64,000 bases of DNA, taken from contig CP136067.1 of assembly GCA_032622095.1 (NCBI GenBank), forward strand, positions 136,961,990 through 137,025,989. The letters run 5' to 3'. The translations under genes were made by a program, and so were the position numbers. The notes beneath the pieces are model-generated. The model was not told the DNA's origin and did not search any database. It saw nothing but the letters and a program-made list of their open reading frames with translations. Shown piece after piece: positions 45,950 to 57,299 of this stretch (position 1 is its first letter; every line of letters begins with the position of its first letter). Origin of the DNA: Siphonodentalium dalli (Eukaryota; Mollusca; Scaphopoda; Gadilida; Siphonodentaliidae).

Positions 45950-46605
45950 AACTACCCACAAATAATTTTCTATATTTGAGAATTTTCATGTCATTCGTGT
46001 TGTTCAATGAAAAATTGGGCTGAGATGAGTTCTGGGTCATGGCTTCATAACCATGTTAAATCAGACCACCATATGTCTTAACACTGTGGCCTAATTTCAG
46101 TTGATTGCCCCCTGCTTGAGGGGACCACACTGCCTATCAACAGTTGTTTTCATTGGGCTGGAATATTTCTGACTGCTTTATTCTTCATTTTAGTATATGG
46201 GGGTATGGCACTATATTATGCAATTACAAATCTAACTCCACATTATGATACAAATGAAGCCTCCTCTCATAGAGCCAAGACAATAAGCTGTTTGATGATT
46301 GGAGTTTTGTGTGAAATTATTAATTATTCTAGCAGTTCTTGGTACCTAAAGGGACAACAAAGAAAATAATATTTTCAACCTCTCAAATGTATTAAAATCC
46401 ATTGTTTTTGTTGTCTCTTAATAACTGCTCAGATTCTACATACAACTAAGATGATTATTATGTGAAATTCACGATTTTTTGCCGGATAGATCTAGAGAAA
46501 TACTTTGTTGAAAATATCTTGCTATATTTGGCTGTATTTATGGAAAGCGTGCATCTCCATCTTAAAGACATTCACGACATGAATTATGTTGTTTTGTCAA
46601 TGTGG
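45950..46605. other. Unassigned stretch
   Basis: AT-rich sequence with no recognisable ends, ORFs or RNA genes. Confidence 0.5.
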
Positions 46606-46609
46606 TTAA

Positions 46610-47150
46610 TATGGAATCCTATTAGGGCCACTTCCTAATGGCGCTTTCGGCGCGCGCCGAAAGCGACAAAAAGTGCGCCATTAGTAACGCGCCGAAAGCG
46701 CCAAAAGCGCCAAAAAGTGCGCCGAAAGCGACAAAAAGTGCGCCGTTACGGCGCACTTTTTGTCCCTTTCGTCGCGCGCCGAAACATACCCTAATGGCGC
46801 ACTTTTTGTCGCTTCCGGCGCGCGCCATTAGGGAGTGGACCTAATAGTATGCCTATTGGCGCTTTCGGCGCGCGCCGAAAGCGACAAAAAGTGCGCCATT
46901 AGTAACGCGCCGAAAGCGACAAAATGTGCGCCGTTACGGCGCACATTTTGTCGCTTTCGGCGCGCCGAAACATGCGCTAATATCGCACAAAGCGACAAAA
47001 GCCGAAAGCGACAAAAAGTGCGCCGAAAGCGACAAATAGTGCGCCGTAACGACGCATATTTTGTCGCTTTCGGCGCGTTACTAATGGCGCACTTTTTGTC
47101 GCTTACGGCGCGCGCCGAAAGCGCCATTAGGAAGTGGCCCTAATAGGATT
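46610..47150. mobile_element. CG-rich multi-scale foldback element
   Basis: The outer inverted repeat TATGGAATCCTATTAGGGCC...CCATTAGGAAGTGGCCC is flanked by GGTTAA on both sides. Inside, one module of about 40 bp (GCGCCATTAGTAACGCGCC, then GAAAGCGACAAAAAGTGCGC) recurs about ten times in both orientations, so hairpins nest within hairpins. CpG density is far above the surrounding DNA. Small ORFs on both strands read the same module (SARAESDKKCAI) and are not genes. Confidence 0.8.
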
Positions 47151-47350
47151 GGTTAACGACAAATTTGATATTAACGTAATTTCGTAATGGCATATCAACA
47201 CCTCCGGTCGTTTCAGAATGGCATATTAACATTTCCGATCGTCAACATTTAGAATTTAACTATTATTGTTTAAATGATAAACTATATAAAGCCGTCGCGC
47301 AATGAATGGTGTTATGTTTTTCATGTTTAAATGAAATTACAATTGCAATG

Positions 47351-47517
47351 TATGGAATCCTATTAGGGCCACGTAGCGAGAAAAAGTGCGCCATTAGTAA
47401 CGCGCCGAAAGCGACAAAATGCGCGATATTAGCGCATGTTTCGGCGCTACGGCGCACTTTTTGTCGCTTTCGGCGCGTTACTAATGGCGCACGTTTTGGC
47501 GCCAATAGGATTCCATA
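47351..47517. mobile_element. Short relative of the CG-rich foldback
   Basis: The ends are TATGGAATCCTATTAGGGCC and the complement of TATGGAATCCTATTGGCGCC. The interior has the GCGCCATTAGTAACGCGCC module and its inverse around a short centre. The element is 167 bp. Confidence 0.8.
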
Positions 47518-47888
47518 CGTTTCCAAGAATGATGGCGCCGAATCAAATTCAAGATGGTGGTGCTCATGTTAAAAAGCAAACATGTTTGATTTCATGTCAG
47601 TTTATGACACTACAAAAGAGGAGGGCCTTTTATGTCTTCGAAAAGGAAACCGACGCGCCTGCATATAGTGCGCTCGTGTGCCGAAGGCTAGAGAGGGTTT
47701 CCGTTCGGGGTGACTAACTTCGAATTCACGTGGCACTGCACAGCATGCACCTTTAGCAAGACCGAATGTTCAACTCTTGTATATTTAATTCGCACCACCA
47801 TTGAGGTAGAATTTTCCATTACGCCAGTTACTCCCGTATAAAGGTTCGGCAGATCAAGGCAATCATGACGTCAAAAAGAGAAGTTCCA

Positions 47889-47941
47889 TATATAACAAGC
47901 GCTTATAAAGGAATGCATTCATTTATGAGCGCTTGTTATAT
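47889..47941. repeat. Hairpin with 20-bp arms
   Basis: ATATAACAAGCGCTTATAAA and its near-complement flank a 12-nt loop containing GAATGCATTC, itself palindromic. Confidence 0.75.
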
Positions 47942-47957
47942 GTATCTAGATACTTAA

Positions 47958-48436
47958 AGGCCCACTTCATTTTCGAACCCCCCAGATTACATTATATAAA
48001 TTATATGCCATATTATATACCATTTGAAAGAGGAAGTTCCAAAAGATTGTATTATCAACTTATCCGGTGTAATAAACTGTGGACATGTTGTTTTTGTTGA
48101 GTTGCCAACACGTTCTGTCATCTGGATTGCAGTGAAAAGCAGTATTATTTTCAATGCAGGGGGAATAACTCTATATATTAAAGATATAGTTCTTCCCTTC
48201 CATTGAAAAAGTTTGAATTTTGTTGCATTCTGGGATCCAAAAGGGGGGGGGGGAGTCATTCTATGATTTCAGCAGCTTTCTATTTCTCTGTGGGCATCTT
48301 CTGAGGCACAGATGTTTAAAATAGTGATGAATTATAGTATTGTAATCATATTTTATGGCATAGATTGTTATTAAAACCGTATATCATGGCACTATATAAA
48401 AAAAAAAAATCGGCGACTCGAAAATTAAGTGGGCCT
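47958..48436. mobile_element. TTAA-target MITE, family 2, full copy
   Basis: This 479-bp element is flanked by TTAA at 47954-47957 and 48437-48440. The inverted ends are AGGCCCACTTCATTTTCGA and the complement of AGGCCCACTTAATTTTCGA. The interior has a G homopolymer and AT-rich sequence, with no transposase. Relatives lie at 6618-6755 and at the window edge (63887). Confidence 0.85.
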
Positions 48437-48477
48437 TTAATTGTGTACCGTATACGCCCATCGAGCCCACCATTATA

Positions 48478-48498
48478 TATATTATATATTTTGGAAGA

Positions 48499-48529
<31 letters not shown>

Positions 48530-49283
48530 GTGAGGGGGTGTGTGGGCGAGGGTGTGTATGTGTGTGTCTGTCTGTCTGTTCGCGATGGACTCGAAAACGG
48601 CCGAGCCGATTTCGATGAAACTTGGTATGTGGGGGTACTTTCGGCCGGGGACTGGCATGGGCCTGTTAATTGTCCGTGCGACGTGACATTGACCTTGAAA
48701 TCGGGTCATTTCAAGGTCGAACGCCCGAGTATCACGGGATTTCGATGAAAATTAGTGTCTGGGGATACTTTCGTATGGGGAGTGTCGTAAGCCTATTCGT
48801 TGCCCGTGCGATGTGACCTTGACCTTGAAATCGGGTCAATACAAGGTCAAATCGCGAATTTTGATGGGATTTCGACGAAATTTGATACGTGGGGTTACTT
48901 TTATCCACTGAGTGTTTTGGACGGGTCGAGTAGTGACCCCGACCTGACATTGACCTTCAAAATGATCAATTCGAGGTCAAATCGGGTAAAACCGGATGGA
49001 TTTCGACGGGTACTTTTGTCGGGTACTTTTGTCCGGGCAGTGTTTTGGACGGGTCAAATCGTGACCCCACCTGACCTTGACCTTCAAATGGACAATTCAA
49101 GGTCAAATCGGGTAAAACCGGATGGATTTCGACGGGTACATTTGTCCGGGCAGTGTTTTGGACGAGTCAAATCGTGACCCCACCTGACCTTGACCTTCAA
49201 AATGGACAAATCAAGGTCAAATCGCGCAATTCGCCGAAAAGCAGAGGGGAAACAGCCCGGACGAAGTCGGGTCCACCTGCTAG
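48478..49283 (+). mobile_element. Helitron-like element, nuclear-receptor-site type, copy 1
   Basis: A 5' (GT)n tract leads into GATGGACTCGAAAACGGCC and GATGAAACTTGGTATGTG. Internal units of about 122 bp, each holding TGACCTTGACCTT and AAGGTCAAATCG words, follow. The element ends with the hairpin CCCGGACGAAGTCGGG eight bases before CTAG (49280-49283). The 5' TC is degraded. The next element starts with no gap. Confidence 0.65.
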
Positions 49284-49609
49284 TCTCATATATATTTTCA
49301 AGACCTCTGTTTGTCTGTCTGTCTGTCTGTATGTCTGTCTGTATGTCATTTATACAAATCTACGATTCTCGACCGATCGGGACGAAACTTGGTACGTGTG
49401 TGTAGTTTGACCAGGCGGTCGACGTTGTCGTATTGGCGAGCCCGTGCGGCGCCCGCTTCGCGCATGCGCAGACGAGATCTCGGAATCGGGTGGAGCTATA
49501 GACTTGAAATTTGGTTTTTGAATAGCCCGGACAACGTCGGGCTGGGTAGAGTTATCGACTTGAAATTTGGTTTTTGAATAGCCCGGACAACGTCGGGCTC
49601 ATCGGCTAG
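49284..49609 (+). mobile_element. Helitron-like element, short plus-strand copy
   Basis: Starts TCTCATATATATTTT right after CTAG and has a (TGTC)n tract. It shares the GACGAAACTTGGTACGTG block and one TGCGCATGCGC unit with the 21-kb array. It then has two copies of the AGCCCGGACAACGTCGGGCT terminal hairpin and ends CTAG (49606-49609). A further TC-start element with a (GT)n tract appears to begin at 49610, but I could not find its end. Confidence 0.7.
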
Positions 49610-50244
49610 TCTATACTATATATTTTGAGACTTCCGTATGTGTGTGTGTACTTTATAGAATCGAAAACGGCTGGCTCGATTGAGTTCAAACTTCCCATCT
49701 AAGGGTAAAAACCACGAACACCGCAGTTGCCGCGTTTTGGAGAAGCTTTGAGCACCCTTTATCCACTCCCAAATCACCGCAAAGGCACGCCGGGGGTTAA
49801 TCAAAATGAGCGTTTGTTTTTTGACGCATCGCTATAAAGAGCGTCTGTTTACCATTCAACGTTATTAGCATCTGCAGAGAGATATACGGGAACATTGAGT
49901 GGTTTCCTATGCGGGGAGATTTATTGGATGCCATAGTACTCTTACAACATCATTGTTATAGTATGTATGACACTTAGGTCAGGGCTTAGGGGGGTAGTTA
50001 TAGGCATCATGCTTCTCAGAAATCCCGGTTACAAACCAACACTCACAATTTTGTATTTACGCAAACGTTATCGCTCGAAATTTATTATGCAGAGAGAAAG
50101 TGCTTTCCTATTTTTAGAACACATGTTTACGTCGCGTTGGTGATGGAGGTTCACGACGGGATTAATTGACTGTCTGCTCTTTGCGAGGATGGGGTTGACG
50201 ACGGGGACTATTGACCAACACTCACAATTTCGTCTTTTGCATCA

Positions 50245-50658
50245 GATACCAACACCTCGACCGATCGGGACGAAACTTGGTACATGAGTGTAGTTTGACC
50301 AGGTGATCGTCGCTGTCGTATTGGCGAGCCCGTGCGACGCCCGTGCAGCGCATGCGCAGACGATATATCGGAAACGGGTGGAGCTATCGACTTGAAATTT
50401 GGTATGTGAATGTATCTTGCCCCGGATACGAATTTTATCGGGTCGCCGAGCCCGTACGACGCCAACTTCGCGCATGCGCAGACCAGATCTCGGAAACGGG
50501 TGGAGCTATCGACTTGAAATTTGGTTTTTGAGTAGCCCGGATCAGTTCTTTCCGCCCGATGTACCTTAAGCCTGTACGGGGTTACCTTGAAAAACAAAAA
50601 TTAATGGATCGACCAAAGCCATGGGACCAATGCCGCCAGTGGCGGGCTAATCTGCTAG
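50245..50658 (+). mobile_element. Helitron-like element with the alternative terminus
   Basis: From about 50255 it carries the GATCGGGACGAAACTTGG block and two TGCGCATGCGC units, then departs from the usual end after AGCCCGGAT. It finishes with GCCGCCAGTGGCGGGC and CTAG (50655-50658), the terminus type seen at 23001. The 5' end is not recognisable. Confidence 0.55.
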
Positions 50659-51537
50659 TCTATTATATCTTTTGGGAAATCTGTCTGTGTGTGTGTTTGT
50701 CTGTCTGTGTGTTCGCGATGGACTCGAAAACGGCCGATTTCGATGAAACTTGGTATGTGGGGGTTCTTTCGGCCGTGGAGTGGCATGGGCCTATTAATTT
50801 GCCCGTTCGACGTGACCTTGACCTTGAAATCGGGTCATTTCAAGGTCGAACGCCCGAGTATCACGGGATTTCGATGAAAATTAGTGTCTATGGATACTTT
50901 CGTATGGGGAGTGTCGTAAGCCTATTCGTTTGCCCGTGCGACGTGACATTGACCTTGAAATCGGGTCAATTCAAGGTCAAATCGCGAATTTTGATGGGAT
51001 TTCGACGAAATTTTATACGTAGGGTTACTTTTGTCCACTGAGTGTTTCAAATCGTGACCCCGACCTGACCTTGACCTTCAAAATGATCAATTCGAGGTCA
51101 AATCGGGTAAAACCGGATGGATTTCGACGGGTACTTTTGTCAGGTACTTTTGTCCGGGCAGTGTTTTGGACGGGTCAAATCGTGACCCCGACATTGACCT
51201 TCAAAATGATCAATTCGAGGTCAAATCGGGTAAAACCGGATGGATTTCGACGGGTACTTTTGTCGGGTACTTTTTTCCGGGCAGTGTTTTGGACGGGTCA
51301 AGTCGTGACCCTGACCTTGACCTTCAAAATGATCAATTCGAGGTCAAATCGGGTAAAACCGGATGGATTTCGACGGGTACTTTTGTCGGGTACTGTTGTC
51401 CGGGCAGTGTTTTGGACGGGTCAAATCGTGACCACACCTGACCTTGACCTTCAAAATGGACAATTCAAGGTCAAATCGCGCAATTCACCGAAAAGCAGAG
51501 GGGAAACAGCCCGGACGGAGTCGGGTCCACCTGCTAG
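50659..51537 (+). mobile_element. Helitron-like element, nuclear-receptor-site type, copy 2
   Basis: Begins TCTATTATATCTTTTGGG directly after CTAG and has a (TGTC/TGTG)n tract. It carries the GATGAAACTTGGTATGTG block and repeated ~122-bp units with TGACCTTGACCTT and GAGGTCAAATCGGG. It ends with CCCGGACGGAGTCGGG eight bases before CTAG (51534-51537). It is nearly identical in plan to 48478-49283. The overlapping 160-codon frames read across the repeats. Confidence 0.7.
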
Positions 51538-51829
51538 TACGTTATATAAATCATAATACTGAAATGACCACGGGCACAGTATGGTGATTATATTGACGAA
51601 AACGGAGATATTAAGAAATTAAACACAAAAGAAGAAATTTAAATTGACTAAATAACGGAAATATTCAGAACTGAAAACAAAAACTTGAAGAGCGTTTTTA
51701 GAGAGCGTTTTTAAAGAATGCTATTCGGATATGGGTGATAGTTCGAAAACCACGATAAGCGCGGATGTGTGGTGCATGTACAAGTAGAGGAGTATAACCA
51801 TATGCTTATATACCATGTATTCACATGAG

Positions 51830-52010
51830 AGGGACCAGGACCTTTTGGCCCAGTGGGATAAACTATTTTAATCTGACCCTGAAAACCTCTCATTTCTAGC
51901 ATTAGACTGGCCTCAAGCTCTCCAAGTATTGTGAATTTCCATTCTCACACCTCCATAAAGTTGAAATATCTCCAAATGTAAACTTTTGGTCTAAACAACA
52001 AATTCCCAAG
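51830..52010. repeat. CAGGGACGTGGC family, fragment
   Basis: Ordered words GAGGGACCAGGAC, TAGACTGGCCTCAAG, CTCTCCAAGTATTG and TTGGTCTAAACAACAAATTC match the 1.2-kb and 20.5-kb copies. It is truncated at both sides. Confidence 0.5.
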
Positions 52011-52130
52011 TATACCAAAGCATATTCTTGTATTAATGCAGACATGCATGCATGCCATGAATATCTACTCTGGCTAACGCCCGTAGATATCATATTCCAC
52101 CAATACCAAACCTGTGAACTTTTTGAAGTT

Positions 52131-52324
52131 TTGACAGGGAACCTTATAAAGTCGAAAAAATAACGCGGGGAATATAATTCTTAGTTATTATTTGTTTCTT
52201 AATGATTTACTTCACGGTTGAGATCTTCGTGCACACACAATGAAGTACATTACTAAAGATCAGATCACAACTAAGAAATATATTCCCCGTGTTATTTTTT
52301 CGACTTTATACGGTTCCCTGTCAA
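52131..52324. mobile_element. 194-bp foldback element
   Basis: TTGACAGGGAACCTTATAAA on the left and its near-complement on the right extend into arms of about 60 bp (GTCGAAAAAATAACGCGGGG). The loop is about 75 bp. It is non-coding and no target duplication was seen. Confidence 0.85.
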
Positions 52325-52445
52325 ACCTGTATGACATGACTTGCATGGCGACTGAAACAACGCGAGAAACCACAATGATTATCCAATATACATAATAATA
52401 CATTGACATATTTCGAGCCCCGAAAAAATGGTTTAAAATTACTAA

Positions 52446-52581
52446 CAAATTAAATTTTTGAGACAGTGCATATTATTTTGAGATTGGGTGGGATTCGAAC
52501 CCCGACCTATGACGTCATGGGCCGGGGTTCGAATCCCACCCAATCCCAAAACAATTTGCACTGTCTCAAAAATTTAATTTG
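52446..52581. repeat. 136-bp palindrome with tRNA B-box words and a central CRE
   Basis: The arms contain GGTTCGAATCC on each strand, identical to the pol III B-box consensus (GGTTCGANTCC). The centre contains TGACGTCA, the cAMP-response element core. Outer arm words are CAAATTAAATTTTTGAGACA and its complement. The arms are nearly perfect apart from a small mismatch between GTGCA and the inner GGGATTGG region. It has no full tRNA cloverleaf. Confidence 0.8.
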
Positions 52582-52589
52582 CTTCTAAA

Positions 52590-53860
52590 AATAGGCGCCT
52601 GGTATGTTGTATAGTCCCAAGCATGTTCAAAGAGCAATGCTCGGCATGTTTCGGAGGCATAAAAAATATAACATTGCTACTGTGCTATATCTCCTATTTA
52701 TCCCACAGGGTTACAGTGAAAGACAACAACTGGAATGCGTTTATAGCTACCTGTTCAGAAAATCATAATTATTTAGAGGAAGCCGATACAATAAATGTAG
52801 TAGTTACCAATACAAACAAGTGGGTGACAATTTTTTGAGGCACAATAACCGCCTATACAGATGTAAGCCAAAAGGGGGAGACGCCAATCGAACGCGTATG
52901 TCCCAAAACAAAAACAGGGAGGGAGGGAGGGTTGTCAACACAAGCGACTGTCCTCAGCAAATACATTATTGGAAAGAATGTTTAACGCAGTATAACTGCG
53001 CGCATCCCCCGGCCAAAGATATAGTTCCCATTATTCTGCTCTTCCAATTATCCCCGTTCGCTGACTAAATAGCAATACTGCCAAAAATACTTGTACTTTA
53101 TATAATTATATTTTATTTTCGTCTAAGTACTCCGCAATATCAGTGTATAGCTTACTTATCTTAACTGTCATGCGGTATGGTGTAGTGATAGATACGAGCG
53201 AAAGATCTCGTGATCAAACATGATTATGTTTGTACCAAATTTTTGGTTTAAGGTTACGCATCTATAACCCGGTGCGATAAAATACGTCGTTTTGTACGAC
53301 AATGTTATATAAAATTACTAAGCTAATTTTCGGTTCACCGGGCGAATCGAACATGAACATTAATCGCCACGCATCCTCCCGTAACAATGGAAAGACATCA
53401 CAAACAACCAAAACATCAAAAAAGTCGCTTCCATGTAAATTTTCATATTTCAATTTCACGATAACTGCCACATATTAACAGAAAGGGCGCGAACGAATTC
53501 ATCATGTCCACACGGTGGTTCCGATAGACCACCCATGCGCATATATATAAGGGAACCAGAATCATGCATGAATATTAGTCAATTGAAATTTCAGTCCAGT
53601 TCCACTGTTTTGGGAACGAGACTCAAACCCACAGACCAGTATAATAGCCACATACGTGGAAATATATGGAAGCATTTTTTCTTGTTATTGCAACCAGTTT
53701 CCATTCGGGCCATCGATAGGACAGTTTGAACTTTAATACCAACTTGGCAGGAAAAAATACCCGTAATTCCGCCACGGTAATTTCGTCATGATATTTTCAC
53801 GGAAGTTTTATTTTTCTTTATCACGATGGATTCAGGATTTGGAACTTTTATTCTTGGATA
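52590..53860. other. Unassigned stretch
   Basis: No element ends or coding evidence. A weak A-box-like TGGTGTAGTGATAG near 53174 is not followed by a B-box. Confidence 0.4.
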
Positions 53861-53864
53861 ACGT

Positions 53865-53984
53865 CATGTATGGGAATCACGCCTCATGTATGGGAATCAC
53901 GCCTCATGTATGGGAATCACGCCTCATGTATGGGAATCACGCCTCGTGTATGGGAATCACGCCTCATGTATGGGAATCACGCCT
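53865..53984. repeat. 20-bp minisatellite, six units
   Basis: Six head-to-tail copies of CATGTATGGGAATCACGCCT, with one A-to-G change in unit five. The near-perfect identity means recent expansion. Confidence 0.98.
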
Positions 53985-53989
53985 TTTCA

Positions 53990-56300
53990 TGAAAATATGC
54001 TCCTCGCCATGCTGACATCAAATAAAGTGGGAAATATATCACGGTTGTACGATTGTATGACAAATCTTATCGTGACGGAATTACATTTATCAGGACACCA
54101 CGCCCTTCTCGGCGATGGCATCCACAAATATCATTACTGAAACGATACAGTTATTGTGTATAAAGTACCCATATATGTTCTTTTTCAACTAAACAGTGGC
54201 ATGAACATGCAAGTGGGGTCGACAATTACGCAGGAAAATTGCTCCGCCACCAAACACATCATGTTATGGAACTTTAAAAGCCCTCTGGATAAACTGCATT
54301 TCTGAAGAACATGAATGCATGTAAGTTCCCATGCATGACTCGATTTTTAACAGGGAGGACGATAATTGCGAGGCCAACACCAAGGGAATGGATTGGAATA
54401 AGATTTTGATATGTCCGGGAAAAAATCAAACAATTCGATCGCGGGCAGATAAATCAGCTTCCGTTGTTAAAAAGTCTACTCGTTTTCATAATGCAACCAT
54501 TATACGAAAAATTGTATACGAAATAAATTGATAAATGTTTTATATATAGTATATCTGATCAAGAAACCTCTCCCCACAATTTGGCTTATAGCTCTGATCT
54601 CATATAAAAGCACATAAATAGTAGCGTTATGATTTCTAATCGTATAGGGCATAACAGTTATACATGTACGTGATTTTAAAACGAAATACCATGATAAATT
54701 GTATACTGAAACCGACAGTCATACTTACATTGTGTTGAAGAAAATTGTTTCCGAGGCCGACGGGCAAAAACTATATCTGCTTATATCAGAAGATCCGGAC
54801 ATAGGTAACTAAACACACTGGTTAACCGTGGTATAGGTGTGTGATTTAACAATGATAAAGGAAAATTATGCTTTTGTTGTTTGTCATAATTCGGACCTTC
54901 CATGATACGCTGCCGCTTCACCCATAGCCCGGAGTCATGTGAGGCGAAAAGTTAGTTGTCTCGGTGCTATGGCTTCTATAATGTCACCACCCACGCTGAT
55001 CGCATCGTTAACGACGAGATTAGATCAGACAGGTGGCCTCCGCAGATGCCGGTCGCTCAATAAGGTGTCCCACCAATGTAGACCTAATTGGGATTGTGGC
55101 CGGCGGGAACAATTCGGAGCGCCCTGGCTGATGCGACGGCGAGGTGATATCACGGTCTAGGAACTCCAGGCACTCTTTTTGATGAGTTATTATAATCGAA
55201 TTGTGTGCTGTCTAAACGTTGATATTTCGTGTCTTCACACAATTACATTGTTGCCATTTAATTCATTGTACCTGTCTGCATACCGCCATTCATTTAGCTT
55301 TGCATCAGTAGGTTTCTCATTTAGTTTTTATAGAAAAACGTCCCCCCACTGAACTCCCCGATAATCGAACGTAATCTTCCCACACGTCTTGAAATATCCT
55401 GGGGCGTTTCTTTGAGCTGTGCAATAAAAATCTATCCCGATAACATCCGGACGTGACAAGATTTATTTCGCCGATTCAAATGACGTGAGCTCACGAATAA
55501 CAGTGGTGGTACTTCTCTCCTTGTTCATCGGAGACAACCGCATGTTTAGAAATGTCGCCTCCGCAGCTTGTTCCCAAACTATATGGGAAGCATAGCAGTC
55601 ATCGTTTATCCCCTAAATCAAACCAAATATATAAGGTGTATCTACTGGCAGTATAGACGATTGCCGAGCCCTATATCTAAACGCTAACATACACATGAAA
55701 ATTCGAAACTTTTCACAGGGTCCAAAAGACGAGAGAACGGGAGAACGGCGTCCATAAAAGCCGCGTGATTATCGTTGTTCTCTGCGCTCATCGGGGTGGG
55801 GGGGGTGGTCGGAAAACATTTTCAGACGCGTATGCTGATTTTTTCTTTTCGACCCTTGTTGTGACCCACCCACCCCCGCGTCCAAATTTTTTTCCGTTTT
55901 CGGCAGTTTTTTCCCGACCATTTTTGGACACCCACCCCCTTTTAACACTAAAACAGAGATTTGCGGGGGGAATTCACTGTAAACAGCTGTATATGAATTT
56001 ATGTGCATACTATTTGTCATGGATGTTAACATTGACATGTAAATAGGAACGAGTCATTTTGAGGTCATTCGGCCAAAAAACATGGCTGCCATCTTGAATT
56101 TCAATACGTGCCCGGGAACCCCCCCCCCCCCTTGCTCTCATCAGATATATATCGCATACTTAATTTCCTTAGCTCTGCCTTCCCTTAAACACATCAATTA
56201 TATGTATTAAACTGTAACTATTAATCTGATGGGGAATAAACAATGTTTAAACGAAAGCAGTCTGAATGAATCCAGATTTTCTGGAACAATTATGTTATTC
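53990..56300. other. Unassigned stretch
   Basis: Contains short G- and C-homopolymers near 55800 and 56110, but no recognisable element ends, RNA genes or convincing exons. Confidence 0.5.
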
Positions 56301-56519
56301 GTACAGCAATGCCCTAAATAATCGACTCCTTAACCACAGCAGAATTATGGATAACTTTTCAGGATTTAGTCGGAAATATGGCTTGTTGCCATTCATCGGA
56401 AAGCTCTCAGTAAGAGCTTTCCGATGAATGGCAACAAGCCATATTTCCGACTAAATCCTGATAAATTACCCATAATTCTGCTGTGGTTAAGGAGTCGATT
56501 ATTTAGGGCATTGCTGTAC
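56301..56519. mobile_element. 219-bp near-perfect palindromic foldback
   Basis: GTACAGCAATGCCCTAAATA runs to a centre near 56410 and returns to the exact complement at the other end. I can see only about three mismatches between the arms. The same element, more diverged, is at 34281-34477. It is non-coding. Confidence 0.92.
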
Positions 56520-56756
56520 TTTGAAACTATTAGCCAGTTTCAGCCAAGCGTACCTGTAACTTGTAATGTGTATTACCGTGGTAATGATATGGGATGTACA
56601 TTGTGGGAACAGTCAGCAAATTCTACGGCGCCAAACTTACACGTTTATATATAGATATCGAAAGCAGGGTGAGTTCCGTTACTTAATCCTTATTATGTAA
56701 AGTTAGGGGTGGTGGCAAATGACCTGATATATATAAATGAACACCTGGGCCAAACA

Positions 56757-57270
56757 TTTGGGCCTAAATTATTTTGGGTCGAGTCCGAAAAAGTGGATCG
56801 AAACTTTAGGAAAATGTACCAAATGACCAGTAGTACGTCCTTAGTCAAGTTAGGCGAAACTTAAAACATTGATACAAAATCATGGTCAAACATTCAGAAA
56901 TGCCTCGACAATAGGCAAAGCCCGAAAATAAACGGCAATTGTCCGAAGCAACTTCAGGGTCAGAAGTGGTCAGCTGGGCTGAGAGGTTTTGGCCGAAAAG
57001 TTACTGGGTGGAATCCGAAAAAGTGGGTGGGGAAAATTTAGGAAAATATGGGAAATGGTCCCATATTCATAAATGGTCACAATTTTTTTGGGTTGAGTCT
57101 CAGAAAGTGGTCAGAAATTTTTTTGCCGCTCTTCTCGTGTCGGGAAAAATTTGGAAATTGTAGAAAATGACAACAGGAATGTCCTTAGTGAAGAAGGACA
57201 TATATTTGGGCCCAGAACAATTTTGGTCGAAATCGGTCAAATAAAGTCAAAGTTCGAAAATGGGCGGAAA
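56757..57270. repeat. Degenerate tandem repeat of about 100-130 bp
   Basis: Words such as TTTGGGTCGAGTCCGAAAAA, AATTTAGGAAAATATGGGAA and TGTCCTTAGTGAAG recur about four times with heavy divergence. No coding. Confidence 0.55.
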
Positions 57271-57299
57271 TTGTTCGATATAACTTTTCTCTGCCAGCA

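Noticed and set aside
46622..47143. Ser/Ala/Arg-rich frames on both strands (68-102 codons)
   Set aside because: Readings of the CG-rich palindromic module in alternating orientation.
50559..51556. Plus-strand frames of 160-161 codons
   Set aside because: They are translations of the ~122-bp repeat units with their internal periodicity, not proteins.
53160..53235. Possible tRNA or tRNA-derived SINE head
   Set aside because: An A-box-like word is present, but there is no B-box and no cloverleaf.
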